Source: Lanius collurio (Eukaryota; Chordata; Aves; Passeriformes; Laniidae). Taken from it: DNA of 64,000 bases. Position 1 is the first letter of the stretch; each line of letters starts with the position of its first letter. Where the stretch lies: NCBI GenBank assembly GCA_020086605.1, contig JACBWW010000003.1, forward strand, positions 58,079,847 through 58,143,846, written 5' to 3'. Both the position numbers and the translations under genes were made by a program. The notes under the pieces are model-generated. The model saw nothing but the letters and a program-made list of their open reading frames with translations. It was not told the origin of the DNA and did not search any database. This document shows positions 1-12,800 of this stretch, one piece after another.

Positions 1-681
1 ATCTGCAAGATACACACGATCTACTCAGTTCCAAGTGAGCATCACCTTCTTGAATTGTCTCTTTAGATGAGAAAGCTGCAAGAGCTGCCAGCCCCCACAG
101 CTCCCACAGCAGCTCAGTGTACTGTGACCAGCTGCCCCTCCTCAAGCTCTGAGTGACACATAACTGACCTGCAGCTCTGTACTTCTGAAGATATTATCTG
201 ATTGGATTTCAACTCTGGGTCTCATTCTTTGCACAAGACTACTTATTCCACCTCTGAATACTTCTGATAGTGCAATTCCAGTAGTCTCATGTCAAGATAA
301 AGTCTCAGAGTAAGATCCTGGCCAGGTCAATTTTTCCACAATCAGTGTCTAAATATTACTCACTTCTACTTAGTAGCATGCACAGGATCAGTGATGCCAA
401 GCAACTTCCATTCAAGTGCAACAAGCATCTAGACACAGTGCAACAAGAACAGTTCAAACTCCAGAGGGGCTTGAACTGCTGGAAGTAAGCACAGACAACA
501 CACAGAAATATTTTAGTGAATTAAACGGAACTAACGTGGTATAGTCACATTTGTTCTTTTAAAAACAGGTTGAAGACTGAGAAACATCACTTAGATAATT
601 AGTTTGCACTCTACAAACACTTCTTTAAAGAAATTACTTTGCTCCCAACAAGAAGTTGATGACATGAACAAATGGAGATAC
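1..681 (-). other. ASAP1: ASAP1 intron, partial (3' of the first Arf-GAP exon)
   Basis: This stretch follows the donor GTATCT at 681-676 of the exon ending at 682. The next expected exon would encode the remainder of the Arf-GAP zinc finger (a PTWLSTNLG-like sequence). I looked for it in reverse complement here and did not find it, so it lies beyond the window edge. I see no repeat or RNA gene. Confidence 0.8.
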
Positions 682-845
682 CTGGTGAGCCACAATCACA
701 ACAGACTTCATTTCCGGGTAATCTCTGAATGTCATCAATAATGGCTTTTGTCAGATCCTCTAAACTGTTTTCACCTGTGCTCTGCTCTCCACGGAATGCC
801 ATATTTAATGCTTCTTCTTTGCTGTTAGTCAATACTGATATCCAT
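682..845 (-). CDS. ASAP1: ASAP1 exon: end of PH domain and start of Arf-GAP zinc finger
   Basis: The 164-bp exon is preceded by ...GTGCTAG and followed by GTATCT. It completes a split Ala codon (GC|A) and then reads [40 protein letters not shown] and [14 protein letters not shown]. The WISVL segment is the C-terminal helix of the PH fold, with its characteristic Trp. The acidic/Ser segment is the PH-to-GAP linker, and CCDC supplies the first Cys-x2-Cys pair of the four-Cys Arf-GAP zinc finger. The second Cys pair and the catalytic arginine lie in exons outside the window. The last base (G) begins the next codon, presumably Asp. A plus-strand ORF over the same bases is only a shadow. Confidence 0.96.
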
Positions 846-3800
846 CTAGCACAAGATAAAGACCTTAATGAAGATCTGCATTTGCAAATACAAGTTAATC
901 TACACACTGTAGAAATCTTGCCAGGAACAAAATATTAGTGAGACTACAGGGAAGGACTGTATTGTGGGAGAGACTGAGGAGGGGGGAAAGTGAGAGACAA
1001 ATAGGAAAGATTTGAGAAAAGGTAAGTAAGAATGAGAAGGGACAGTCTTGATTCTAACATCCCTTTGGTGAACAACTTTAAAGTCAAGTTCTCAGGTTTC
1101 TCAAATAAGCAGAAGTTGTGGAAGACAGAGGGGGCAATTAATCTCCTGTAAATTTAACTGCTTTAAAATGTGCCCAAATCTTCCTGAAGTCTATCCTGGA
1201 GAAAATGATACCCCCTACTTTCTCCAGTGTGCATCTTTCTCTTCAAAGAGGAAACAGCAAGAACCCTGGTGAATGTGTTGATGTCTCACTGCCTTTTGAA
1301 ATGCAGGTCTCTGTGCACTAATCAGAGTCAGACTGTAATACCCAAATTAATGACAATTGCCATGGCAACCAAGGGGCTCAGGAAGAGAGGATGACAGGAG
1401 AATAATAATACTACCAATAGCCAACCTAAAATTTTAGGAGCAACAGTTGAGTGCAACAAATCAAGACACTTTATTTGTATCTCAGGCACTATTTCTTTCC
1501 CTCCCAATCACTCTGGAAGTTGTTGTTTACACAACAATGTTTTCATCAAAAACAAACAAAATCATTTTCAGTAGCTGCTGTGCCACATGTGGAAGTAAAG
1601 AGGGGAAAGCAGTTCCACTAAGGACAAGCACATTGCAGATTCAGTGTTATTAATTTAGAAAAAGAGCAAGTTAGAAAGAAATCCTCCCAGGTACAGTGGT
1701 TTTAGATGATTTAAAATCTACTGCAAATATTTTTTTAAATTTTTTTTAATTCTAAAATACTTTTCATGGGCTGTGTCCTCAAGGCATTTCATGTTTACAA
1801 TGTTCAGATTGTCTGCAATCATCAGTCTTCTGAAATATGCAGAAATGGTTATGGTCATCTAAACAAACTAAGAGAACTTCAGATTGAAATTCATAATTTC
1901 TCACTGAAATAACAATGAAAAGATTAGCTTTAAAGGATTTCAGAGAGACATTGATGTGTGTAAACTTAGAACACAGACTCAGAGCCTGAGCTAATATATG
2001 GGCAGTCTATATTACATACTTCATGCACATATGTTCTTTAAATTTTTATGTGCAGAAAATAATCTAGGAACTTGTGCTTAAAATTATTTTAAAATTTTTA
2101 AAAATCAACCTTCAAATAAAAGAGAAACTGAAAGTCTTGAGCACAAATTTACTCCACAGTTTACATGCTGAAAACAATAAAGGTATATGAATCTTTCTCA
2201 TTACATGAGAAGAACCCACACTAGAGGGCATTCTTCTGCAATTTTAATGATGAAATTCAATGTTATTAAAAAATATAAGAGGCAGAGGTGTCTTGTTTCT
2301 AATATTACATCAATGTTTGGATAAATACACAGAGTAAAATAATAATTTAACTCAGACAAACCACATTTATTCTGATATTTGTTGACAATTTCTTTCAGCT
2401 TTACCATTTGATTAGTTTGTTAAAAAGGCAGAATTTGAATAAAACTCAACTAAGCAGTGACAATTAAAAAATTATTAGATGCAATTAAAACAAACACAAC
2501 ACAGCTGTTAGTTTGATATAGATTTCCTTATTACGAGCATCTAAACTGTCAGAGCAATCATAATTTTGGTTGTGTTTGCTCAGGTAGAAGGAACCCTCTG
2601 TCCCAGACTGCCACTGGGTCAGCCTAGGGTCAGAGCAAGAAGCAGCACAGTGGCAGCTCTCCCCTGACCAGCACAAGGACAGACATGCTCTGAATGACTG
2701 GTGCTGCTCATCAAGAAGTGCCCAGCTGGCCACCAGGCCTTCCTAGTAGACTGCACACTCAAAAATACACAATTCAAGTCAGTAAATATGGTATGTTAAT
2801 TAAATGTCAATAGTTTATAAAACTCCTTCTAACTGCTCTTCTTCTCTTTTTCTTATCTGTACTAGTATTTTTTGTTCTTCCTTTATTAAAAAAAAAAAAA
2901 ACAAACATGTATTTGTTTTATTTCACAATACTGCCAGTGCCAAATGAATAATCAAAAACCTTCTGGTAATACTTTGTAGTGTTCTTTCAAGTAATTTAAA
3001 AATGAATCAAGTCTTACAGAATTGCTTTGTCTTCTTCTTTTAGGACAAATGGAAATGGCCTCAAGCTATGCCAGCAGAGGCTCAGATTGGATATTAGGAA
3101 AAAGGAAATTTTCACAAAATGGGATTTTCACCAAATGGGTTTTTAAGCACTGGAACAAGCTGCCCAGATAAATGGTTGGGCCACCATCCCTGGAGGGCTT
3201 TAAAAGATGTGTGGATGAGGCACTTGAGGACATGGTTTAATTGTGGGCTTGGCAGGGTTTGATTAATGGTTCGACTCAATGATATTAAAGGTCTTTTCCG
3301 ATCCTAAGCAAGTCTATGATACTACTCTACATAATACAATAAACAGGTTGTCCAGTGGTCTTTTAAACTTGTTTTTCTGAATATCAATTTCTGAATAAGC
3401 AATTTCTTATGCTTTAAGGCATTTTGTTTGCTGGAAATTCACAGTTTTGAAGAAACAAGGCTAAACAAAAATCTGGCATCATAGGCGCCTCCAGGAAATA
3501 GAAGGAGTTTGTTAATCTTGCATAGACCAGGCTGTCACTCAAGTTTCTCTTATTTTTCTTCAGTATTTCCAAGTCAATAAAAAACCCTCCCCCAAGAATA
3601 AGAACTAGTCTAATAGTTGGGGTTTTTTCATTTTGCAGAAAAAATTTATCTGTCTCTTCTGACAATCACTATTGCAGCACTGTTGTTTCCAGGTAAATGC
3701 ATAATCAGAACAAGAATAGCATAATGTTTTCCAAATATTGAGATATAACTTGCTTTGTATGGAAGAAGCATCAGATAGTATCAATGCCTTCCAACTCAGT

Positions 3801-6800
3801 GTTTCCAAGGTGAAAAACATCTGAAGACTTGCTAAAAATTAGACTGAAGTTAGATGTCTGTTTCTCCATAAAAAACTTCTAAATCTAGCTTTGTTTATAA
3901 TCCAGGCATTTCCTGCAGGTAAGGATATGCTCTTGATCTTTAAAAAGAGGGTAGAAAACAACCCAAAGCTCATCATCAGAGTATGTTTAGCCCTATCCAC
4001 AATTACAAAAAAAACAGAAAGCAACGATTATTGCATATGTTAAAAAAATTAGGTTAGTTTTCCTACAATCTACACATAAATATATATTTATATGCAAATA
4101 CAGAAACACACTACCCACACCCCACTTTCCCCTATACACTGTACTTTGTCTACTAGAGAAATTAATAATTCCCTGAGAACTTAAGGACTGTCAACCAGTA
4201 ATTAAAGGCCAACAAACAGCTGCCTGGATAAAAATGAAGAAAGGCACTGGCCTATAGGAAATGTTTGAGGGGGAGCAGTAACAAACCTGTAACAAACCTT
4301 TAACAGAATGTAGGCTTCGGTGCTTTTTATGTATGGCTTTTTTTAAAATCTCCTTTAAAAAATATTATTATTACTATTATTATTAGTGGTATTATTATTA
4401 TTCAGTTTGGGGAGCTATTTACGGAAGCGGTGTAAAATGATCACTAGGAAAATGTATGCAAGGTCAGTTAAACTAGAATAAAAAGAAATGCATCTTGCTT
4501 TTGTCTCTATTTAGATGTGAGTTTGTAAGGAAGGTGATTTGAAAACCTGTTTGCACATTTATTTTTCCATTGGCTCACAAAGTAAAAAGGACAGAACAGA
4601 GGCAGCACTAAAACTGTGTAGACAAAACACAAGAGGAAAGGATCAAGAGAGAGGCACACCTACACCAGCCAGGAGGAAACTGAAACAAGAGGATGGCAGC
4701 TCTAACTGAGGAGTTACATCAAGCAGTTCCTGCAGAACACCCTTAAATCACTGAGGTTGGAAGTCCAAGGGATGCTGTTCCCACAACACCTTAGAGAGTA
4801 AAAATTTTAGGGCCCACTCAGTGGCTGCACAAGCAAAATCGAATGTTTGGTTGCATTGCAGCTGCTCATCAGTAGATTCACACCCATTCAAGGGGGGCAG
4901 CACAAGGGGAGGTGCTGAACTCCTCTCTCTGGTGATCTACATCAGGACATGCAGAAAAGGAAGGAAGCTGCATCAGGGGAAGTTCAGATGGGACACCAGG
5001 AAAAGGTTCTTCAATGAGAGGGTGGTCAGTCACTGAACAGGCTCCCTGGGGAAATGGTCAGGACATCCACCCTGTTAGTGTTCAGGGAGCACCTGGCCAA
5101 TGCTCTCAGTCACAAGATGTACCTACAGGCAGTCCTGGGAGGAGCAGGGAGTGGGACTCAATGATCCTTATGGGTCCCTTCCAACTTAAGATATTCTAGG
5201 ATTCTTTATTCCAATGCAAGTAATTTTCTCAGCCACTTGACTTTTGAGTGATAAACAAAACTTCAGTGCTTCTAATGGGAAATAAAACCACCCTGGAATT
5301 TCAAGACAGTCCAAGAGGCAGCTTGCTAAACTAAATTTATTGATCTGCCTCTCAGAAGAAGGATATTGCTAATTCATTCTTCCCCTACTTTGCTCATGTT
5401 AGGACAAAAAAACCCCAAACAAACCATTTCACCTTTTAAACCAACTAACACAGTAAAAATTAATTTTTGGCAGAGTACCAAAAACTTATAACTCATCAGA
5501 AACAACTTTATTTTCTTCTCAGATAAGAAAATTACTGGAATAATTAAGCTCCAGGATGAATGCAGTAATCATGGCTAGCAAGTCAGCTTTGCACTGTAAG
5601 AGCCACATAAAGCTGTGGAAGACTGAAAGGAAATAGCTGCACAACAAAGAATTCTCCAGTCCTTTTATTTCACCCACGAGTCCCAAGGCTGAGCTGTCAA
5701 TGTCACTACCAAACAAGTGAAACACCCTACAAACATTCCCTGTACTTTTAAAACACACATGGAGCAACACAGTCTTCCACTAGAATGCAGATATTTAAGG
5801 AAAAAATGAGGAAGCCTTTGCTGTCCTCTTCAGAAGTAACTTTTTTCCTTGAACTGTTGGGTGTTGAGCATTTGACAACCTGCAAAACACGTCTGGTGAC
5901 AAAGGAGGAAAAACCAGTGGTACATGGTTCTCAGGAAATATTCTGATGCAGCAGGAAGAAAGACTGTTTTATAGGAAATAATCTGGCTGGAAACATGCAT
6001 TAATGAAGTAAGTTCCTGTATTCTGAAGTACACAAATGTGCTTTGCTGTTTATTTCTAGGCCTACAGAAGAAAAAATGCACTGCCTGTACATGTTTTCTA
6101 TGTGTCATATGGAAATCTTTTATCTTTAATTTCAAGGAAAAGGTAGGATCAAGAGGAAAAGAAGTAACTGCAGAACAGGGTTGACAGAGAAGATTTGAGA
6201 AGAATTTAAAAATATTTCATTTGGATCTTAATAATCTGATCTACAATATCATACCAAGCACTTCACACAAACCATGTACTGGTAGGATACACAATCTAAA
6301 TGGGGTTTTGGTTAGTTTGGTTTGGTTTAGTTTTGTTTTTAACATTACTAGGTTTTTAAAGAGCTCTGTAGCATGACACAAAATAATTTATATTTACAGA
6401 TTCATAACAGCAGAAAAAAGACAGTAAGCACTACTTATGCATCAGCTGAGAAAATTATTTCCACTGTTATGTGTGATTTTATACATCTCTATTGGCAAAA
6501 TAAACTTGAAAAAATGAAAAAATTCTTACGCTACGTATTCCTGTTCATCTTCTGCTTGAAAGTGGTATGTTCTGTTATCTGAAATAAAGAAATACATCTT
6601 TTCATTTGGCACATGATAAAAGTTAATGTGTCTACATATCTGGTACTAAAACTTATTTGGCAGCTAAAGCCTTCAAGAGAAAAATCTCTTAAAAGGCATC
6701 ATAAATTCTTTATTCATAGCTATGGACAACAATTCCCAAAAAAATGAAAAAAGGAAGATGAAACTCTAAATTTTGATTCATACCAATTGTAGGTATTTCA

Positions 6801-9800
6801 AAAGGCTTAAGTTTTGAAATATTAAAGAAAAATAAACATATGGATCAAATTTTAACCATTCTGAAGTCAAAACTGAAACATAATTAGAAGAGGGCAAAAT
6901 CAATTTGTTCCTTTCATATAATTTTTCCCTCCAATAGAGCCCAGAAAATTCTTTTAACTAACCAACAGATGAGACATGAAGTGGCTATTATCTGCCACAA
7001 TTAAAAGTTTCCTAGACTGTCCTTTTCAATTTAGAATGTTGGAAGTGTTTGTTGATTAATACTCTATATGCAAAGCCTGAAAACAGTGAGTTGACTCATT
7101 ACCTTCAAAAGAGTTTTTAAAAGCAGACTGGACAAAAAAACCTTCTGTACAAGACAAAATGGGAAGAAGGGAAACCACAGGAGCTTTAATGCTGAGAAGA
7201 CAAGGCAGTACCAATTTTCAGACAAACAGAAGTGTATTTTTAATGTATGGTAAGAGAGAAAGAGAAATTAGGTCTCCTTGTCCTCCTCATTCCCTCAAAT
7301 AGCACTCAAAAAGCAATGACTGAAAATTAGGATAAAGCCAAAGGTCTTTCCCCTCTCCTGGTGGATATAGCTACTGCATGTTCCAGTAAGCTGTTAAACA
7401 TCTCTCTGAACTTAGGGAGCAGCACATCTGCTGCATTTCATGGCTTGTCACAAACAAACAGTATTTATGTCAAACCTACACAGAGAAAAGGTTCTACATC
7501 TATTTGTCCATCGTCAGAACTAGAGGCTCCCAACACTCCTGAGGCATTATGTGTGTCTGGACAGACCTGAACTTTGAGCTCTAGCCTTGTGTTCTACTCT
7601 AAGGATCTTGCAATGACATTTTTAGAAATCCCACATAATGCAGGACAGTGCTAGAATTGCTACATACGTGATATTAGATCAAAGGACTTCTTATCTTCAG
7701 CATTTGGCTTCACCTGGCAGGTCAGTAAATTCAGTTTAGCTGGTTGCCTGTTGGACTAAAAAGAAAATTTATTTTACTTTAAAAATGTATTGATTTAGGA
7801 TTATTTTCCCTTTCTGGGGAGTGGGCATGTATGACACTATTTAAAGCTTGGACATGCACACATATCCACCCTCAAAAAGCTGGAGACAAACAGCTCTTGG
7901 TCTGACTCAGTCTCTCAAAATGGATACATTGCTAAATCTAAACAAAATTAAAAACTTAATGGCCACACTTTATCTGAAAGAGATTAAACCCCCCTCCCTC
8001 CCTCAATTGACACTATTCTAATAATAAATTTTTTTCAATTGCATTTCATCAACAGTGGCAAAACAATAATGCAGTTTTTCATAACAGCATGCCCATATTC
8101 CAAGTTTCCTCACATTTTAAATAAATCAAAGATATAGTCCTAAAACTTCAAAAGAGAAAGTAGAAAGCTGAAGATCTTGAGTTTCAGAACTCAGAATAAA
8201 TACCAATACCAATACTCTGTACTGTAATTAAGTCACTTAAGACATCATAACTAAATGTATCTTTGAGGTATTTTGAGTTTATACAGGTTGCAAATTTTAG
8301 GAATTGATGTCTGTCAACGGAATTTGGGGCAAAGGGGGAAAAAGGGAGAGGAAATGTGACCATCTCCTTTAACAAGAAGAACTCCTGTGGTTATTTATAA
8401 CAAGTCCATTATCAAACTCCCACAAGGCAGCTCTAGCTCTGCCTCCATCATCATCACGTTGGAGCTACCTCCTGACTGAGCATTCCTAGGAAAATCCTTC
8501 AGATACATGCCTGATTCCAAGAACTTACTGTGATCAAAACTTCCCAGCATTTCAATCTTTTAATTGAAAGCACTGAAAATACTAAACACATTCACTCATC
8601 TGTCAGACTCTAATCTAATATCAAATATTTCACCAGTTTCCCAATTACATGCTTCACATATATACCATGAAAATCCTTATAAGCAAATCCATCTGAAGCA
8701 TTAATTGAGAAGTCTGTTCAGTATATTTGCCATTCTCTTATAAAACTACTGATAAATTAATTTCATAACCCACAGTTTCACAAAGCTTCAACAGCCAGAA
8801 GCTGAAGTAGCATCATTTTTGCAATAGCAGATCAGCAGCAACAGATTCACCAGGAAAGGATAATGTTAATTTATTATTTTTATATAAAAGTATAAAATTA
8901 ACTTACCGTTGCATGTGATATGGTAAGAATTCCATTTTTAACAGTGCACTTCCTTCTTTGCCATACTTTCCTCAACCTGCATAAGAAATATCATGTCAAG
9001 TTCAGCAACCAGACCTGATTTCAAAACACATTTTAATCTCATTATCATTTTGAGACAATTAGCTTTAAAAAACAAACAGATGCAGTCAAAATTTTACTAA
9101 ATGCTTCACCAAAAGAAACTTGGAGATTTGTGACAGATCTTAATAATCTTTCAGAGACTTATAAAGACAACAGTTTTCTTTTAACTATGACTTTATTTTT
9201 TTAATGCTTGCTTGTCATGCTTTTTATATTTGCTGTATTAAATTTAGTTCTGTGTTCAGGTTTGAACTTTGGAACTCTCAAGTACTTGTGGCACAAGCAT
9301 TAGGAGAATGCTCCTGAAGCAACCACAGTAGAAAAAAGCTAAAATTAGAGCATGGACGTAGTAATAGTTTTGACTATCATATGCTACCAGAACATACCCA
9401 TCACTCTTCTTTAAAAGATAACCTTTCTTCTCACTGCCATATTCCTTATTCCCCTGAAGCTGATGCATACTGTATCCTCCTTGCCTGCTCTGTGAATCCT
9501 GAAAAAGAGAAAAACAGCATTAATGTTCTCCTGATGTGCACAGTAAACTTTCCTAACCTTTAAGCCTGCTTTTTCTTCTCTACAACATCACAAATTAATA
9601 AAGATTAAAAAAAGGAGAGAGAATTCCTACACCATGTTTTACATTCATAGGAGAGCTTGCTTTTACACCATGTGATCTTGAACTAGATGCATGTTCAAGA
9701 TTTATTTAATACATTAGGCCTTAGATGCAAATATGCACCTCAAAATAAAGACTTTTAGAATACAGATATTTAATTCTGTACAAACTTACAAGCAAAGAGT

Positions 9801-12800
9801 AAAAGGCTAAGATAAAAATTCAAAAAGAAAACAATAGAATACAGCATGCATATATATTTAGGAACACATATATAAACAAAGACAAATGCTAATAATCACT
9901 ATTTTTTTTTTATTCAAATTAAAAATATGTATAATTCATGAGTTTTAGTGAATGAAGTCAGCTGAAATAACTTTTGGCCTGATCTAGTGCAACAATTAAG
10001 TGAAATGGATTAACTTGTTACAAGCACATCAGAAAACAAAAAAAATCCCCAAAATTCATTAAAACATTCACTTACTCTCCTAGACTTCGATCACGAAAGG
10101 CAAAAGCAATAGAGGAAAGAGAAAGCAAATAATTTAAAACAAGAATTATTATTTATTTAAAAAAACATGTTCGTTGAACATAAATTTTATAGCCCCCACT
10201 GTTAAAACATGTTTCCCCTTTCTAAAGACACTAATAGAGAGAAAGCAAGACCTATTTAGGTATATTGGTATTTTTTCTGATGAAGTAACAAAACATCATA
10301 ACAAAATTCCAGGCAACCTGGCATTTATGACATTGGCTTCACAAAACAACTAAGACAACTGCAGGATCAAATTTTAATATGCCTTCTAATCTTTATAATC
10401 TTTAAATTGCCTGAAATAATAGCTATATTTTTTCCTCCGCCACTGGAACTAATTCTGAATTTCCATTGAAAAAGATCAGGCCCAAAGTTAACTTTAATTT
10501 TTTTTTTGCAAGTGTATGCAAAAAGCTATAATTAAGGACATATCAATGTGGTTTTAAATATAACTGTGAAACAATAATCTGCAAAAAATCTGGCAACATC
10601 CCACCAAAAAAATAAAAAAAGGAATCAAAAGAATGGGAAGTTCAGTTACTCCCTTGTGAACAACCTTTCCTCTTTAAAGCATGATTTCTTACTACCACAA
10701 TCAATATACACTGAATATATACTATATACATACTGAATATATACTCACTGTTTTTCAGAGTGCTTACAACTGTTTTTCATTTTGTAACAAGTTTGCCACA
10801 GGGTTTAGAGAAGTGTTTTGGTAAAACTGGCCATTGTGGTTAGAAGCACCTGCAAACTGGGGGCTGCTAGCAGTGCTCACACCACCACAATCAGAAGCTC
10901 ATTTATTAAAAACAAATTTCAAATCCCCATTGGAATTAGGGTCCTGATGGTGTTAGCATAGGAAAGAACACAACCAGATACAGTTCTCAATGCAAATAGC
11001 ATATTATAGGGAGATTTGGGGAAATAAATCAAAATGCAAAGAAACAGTTCATAAAACAGACACAAAACATGATTCTGAAGATTAGTTATATTAAACTTAA
11101 TGCTGTTAAGTTACATTTGTAGAAATAATTAATAGACAAAAATAGGGAACAGAAGCCTGTATTAATGGCCCAGTTTCTTTTAAAATTTAAGCTTCTTAGG
11201 ATATGAGCATTTTGCAACATACAAGATCAGATGCTTTACAAAATTAAAATTACACTAGTACCCATTAAAATACTTTTTCCAAAACCATAAACCACAGCAG
11301 TTTTCCAAAATTAGCTCATCCTTGCACCACGTAACAGAATCTGCCCCAACTTGATATGAGGACAGCACAATGGTGGCCACAAGAGACACTCTGTGTAACA
11401 GAGCCACTGTCAATGGTACTTCCTGCAAGGAAGCTGCAGCACTGGCATTGCTGCACAGCCCAGCATCCAAACACAGTCAAAATGTGCTTTTCCAGGAACC
11501 AGGTAATTGCAGTGATTACAGCAATATTTTTTTTCACTGATGAAAGGACAGGTATGCCAGAAAAATGTGTAAGGTCATTACAGATGCCCATAATGCTAAA
11601 TAAACAGCTTGAACAAGTGCAACAGGGAAATGGGAGCTGCATTATGAGACCTCGAAAATGTCAGGACATCTTACATATCTCATAGCAGCTCTGAAGAGGT
11701 TAAAGGTGGCAGAATTTACAATTTGGACAGGAATCACTAGTTTCAACTTCCTTCTCCTGGTCAAAGAAACTTCTAGTTACAAACAACCAGGGCCTCAATT
11801 TTATTATTTCAAATGCTTCCCTGCCAAGGCAATGTTTGGTTAGAGTACTTCTGATTTTTCACAAATTCACTGGAGAAAATCCCATTCATTACGTGTTCTT
11901 CAATAATTCCATTAATCCATAAATTTTCCAACGATGAGATTATAATGCATTAATGTAAGTGGGTAAATGTATACTTAATCATAATCCACCAGGGCATCTG
12001 TCACAATAATAAATTGCAGCTTTATGGACTTGAAGAGTTGGATATACACAATGATGGAGGCTGACTGGTGAAAACTCAGGCCATGTCTCTTTGCTGTCTC
12101 TTAACCAAGGAGTAATCAATGCTACCAGGCTGCTTTAGGATTAAACTCTGAATACCTAAGTAACACATTGTTTTTCAAGCTCCTCCATACCTGCCAGCAT
12201 CATTACAGTCCAACTCATGTCATGTAGCAGAATTTCATGAGTCAAAGTCCTCATGTTGATTTTGAAAGAGTAAACTTAAACATCAATGTGATTAAATGGT
12301 TATTTTATCAAAAAATCAGATTCTTTCATTGTAGCATTTCTTTCTCTCCTGTAATTTGCCTGGATATCTGAGAATCACAATACTGCTCCTTTTTCTTCTA
12401 AGACACAATTTCAATTCTCTTCAAACCAAACACTTTATTTTTATATTTATAATTTTATATACATATATTATATACACATAGTTTTTCAAGAGTCCTAGAA
12501 CTTGCTCACACTGTAATTACAGTCAGAACAGTTGCACAGTTTATTTTGGTGACATCTGTGAAGATATTTTATTTCAACATGCATTCAAGTTTCAAAATTT
12601 GACTTTACATTGATATTTGACTTTATATCTTAGATGAGGTTACTTTCCACTAAAACACAATATTTTTACTACATATACAGGAAATAAGTAACCAAAAATC
12701 CAAACACTATATTTGATATGTTACTCTGCCTTATAATAATCTTCAAGCAGCTTTTGAAACTTGACTTCTATGGACTGAACCACTTGCAGCCATGGATGCA

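Larger units (their letters stand above)
846..6529 (-). other. ASAP1: ASAP1 intron (about 5.7 kb) with two CR1 copies and an ATT microsatellite
   Basis: This intron separates the last two PH-encoding exons. It holds CR1 3' ends at about 3043-3320 and 4891-5204 and an (ATT)n-like tract at about 4360-4402. It also holds a short A run near 2888-2901 and a locally GC-richer patch at about 2580-2745 that I could not assign. The open frames here are short and show no coding or splice support. Confidence 0.8.

Noticed and set aside
11316..11685. Overlapping 108- and 109-codon frames on opposite strands
   Set aside because: Mutual overlap on both strands with no family resemblance suggests a stop-poor stretch rather than a gene.
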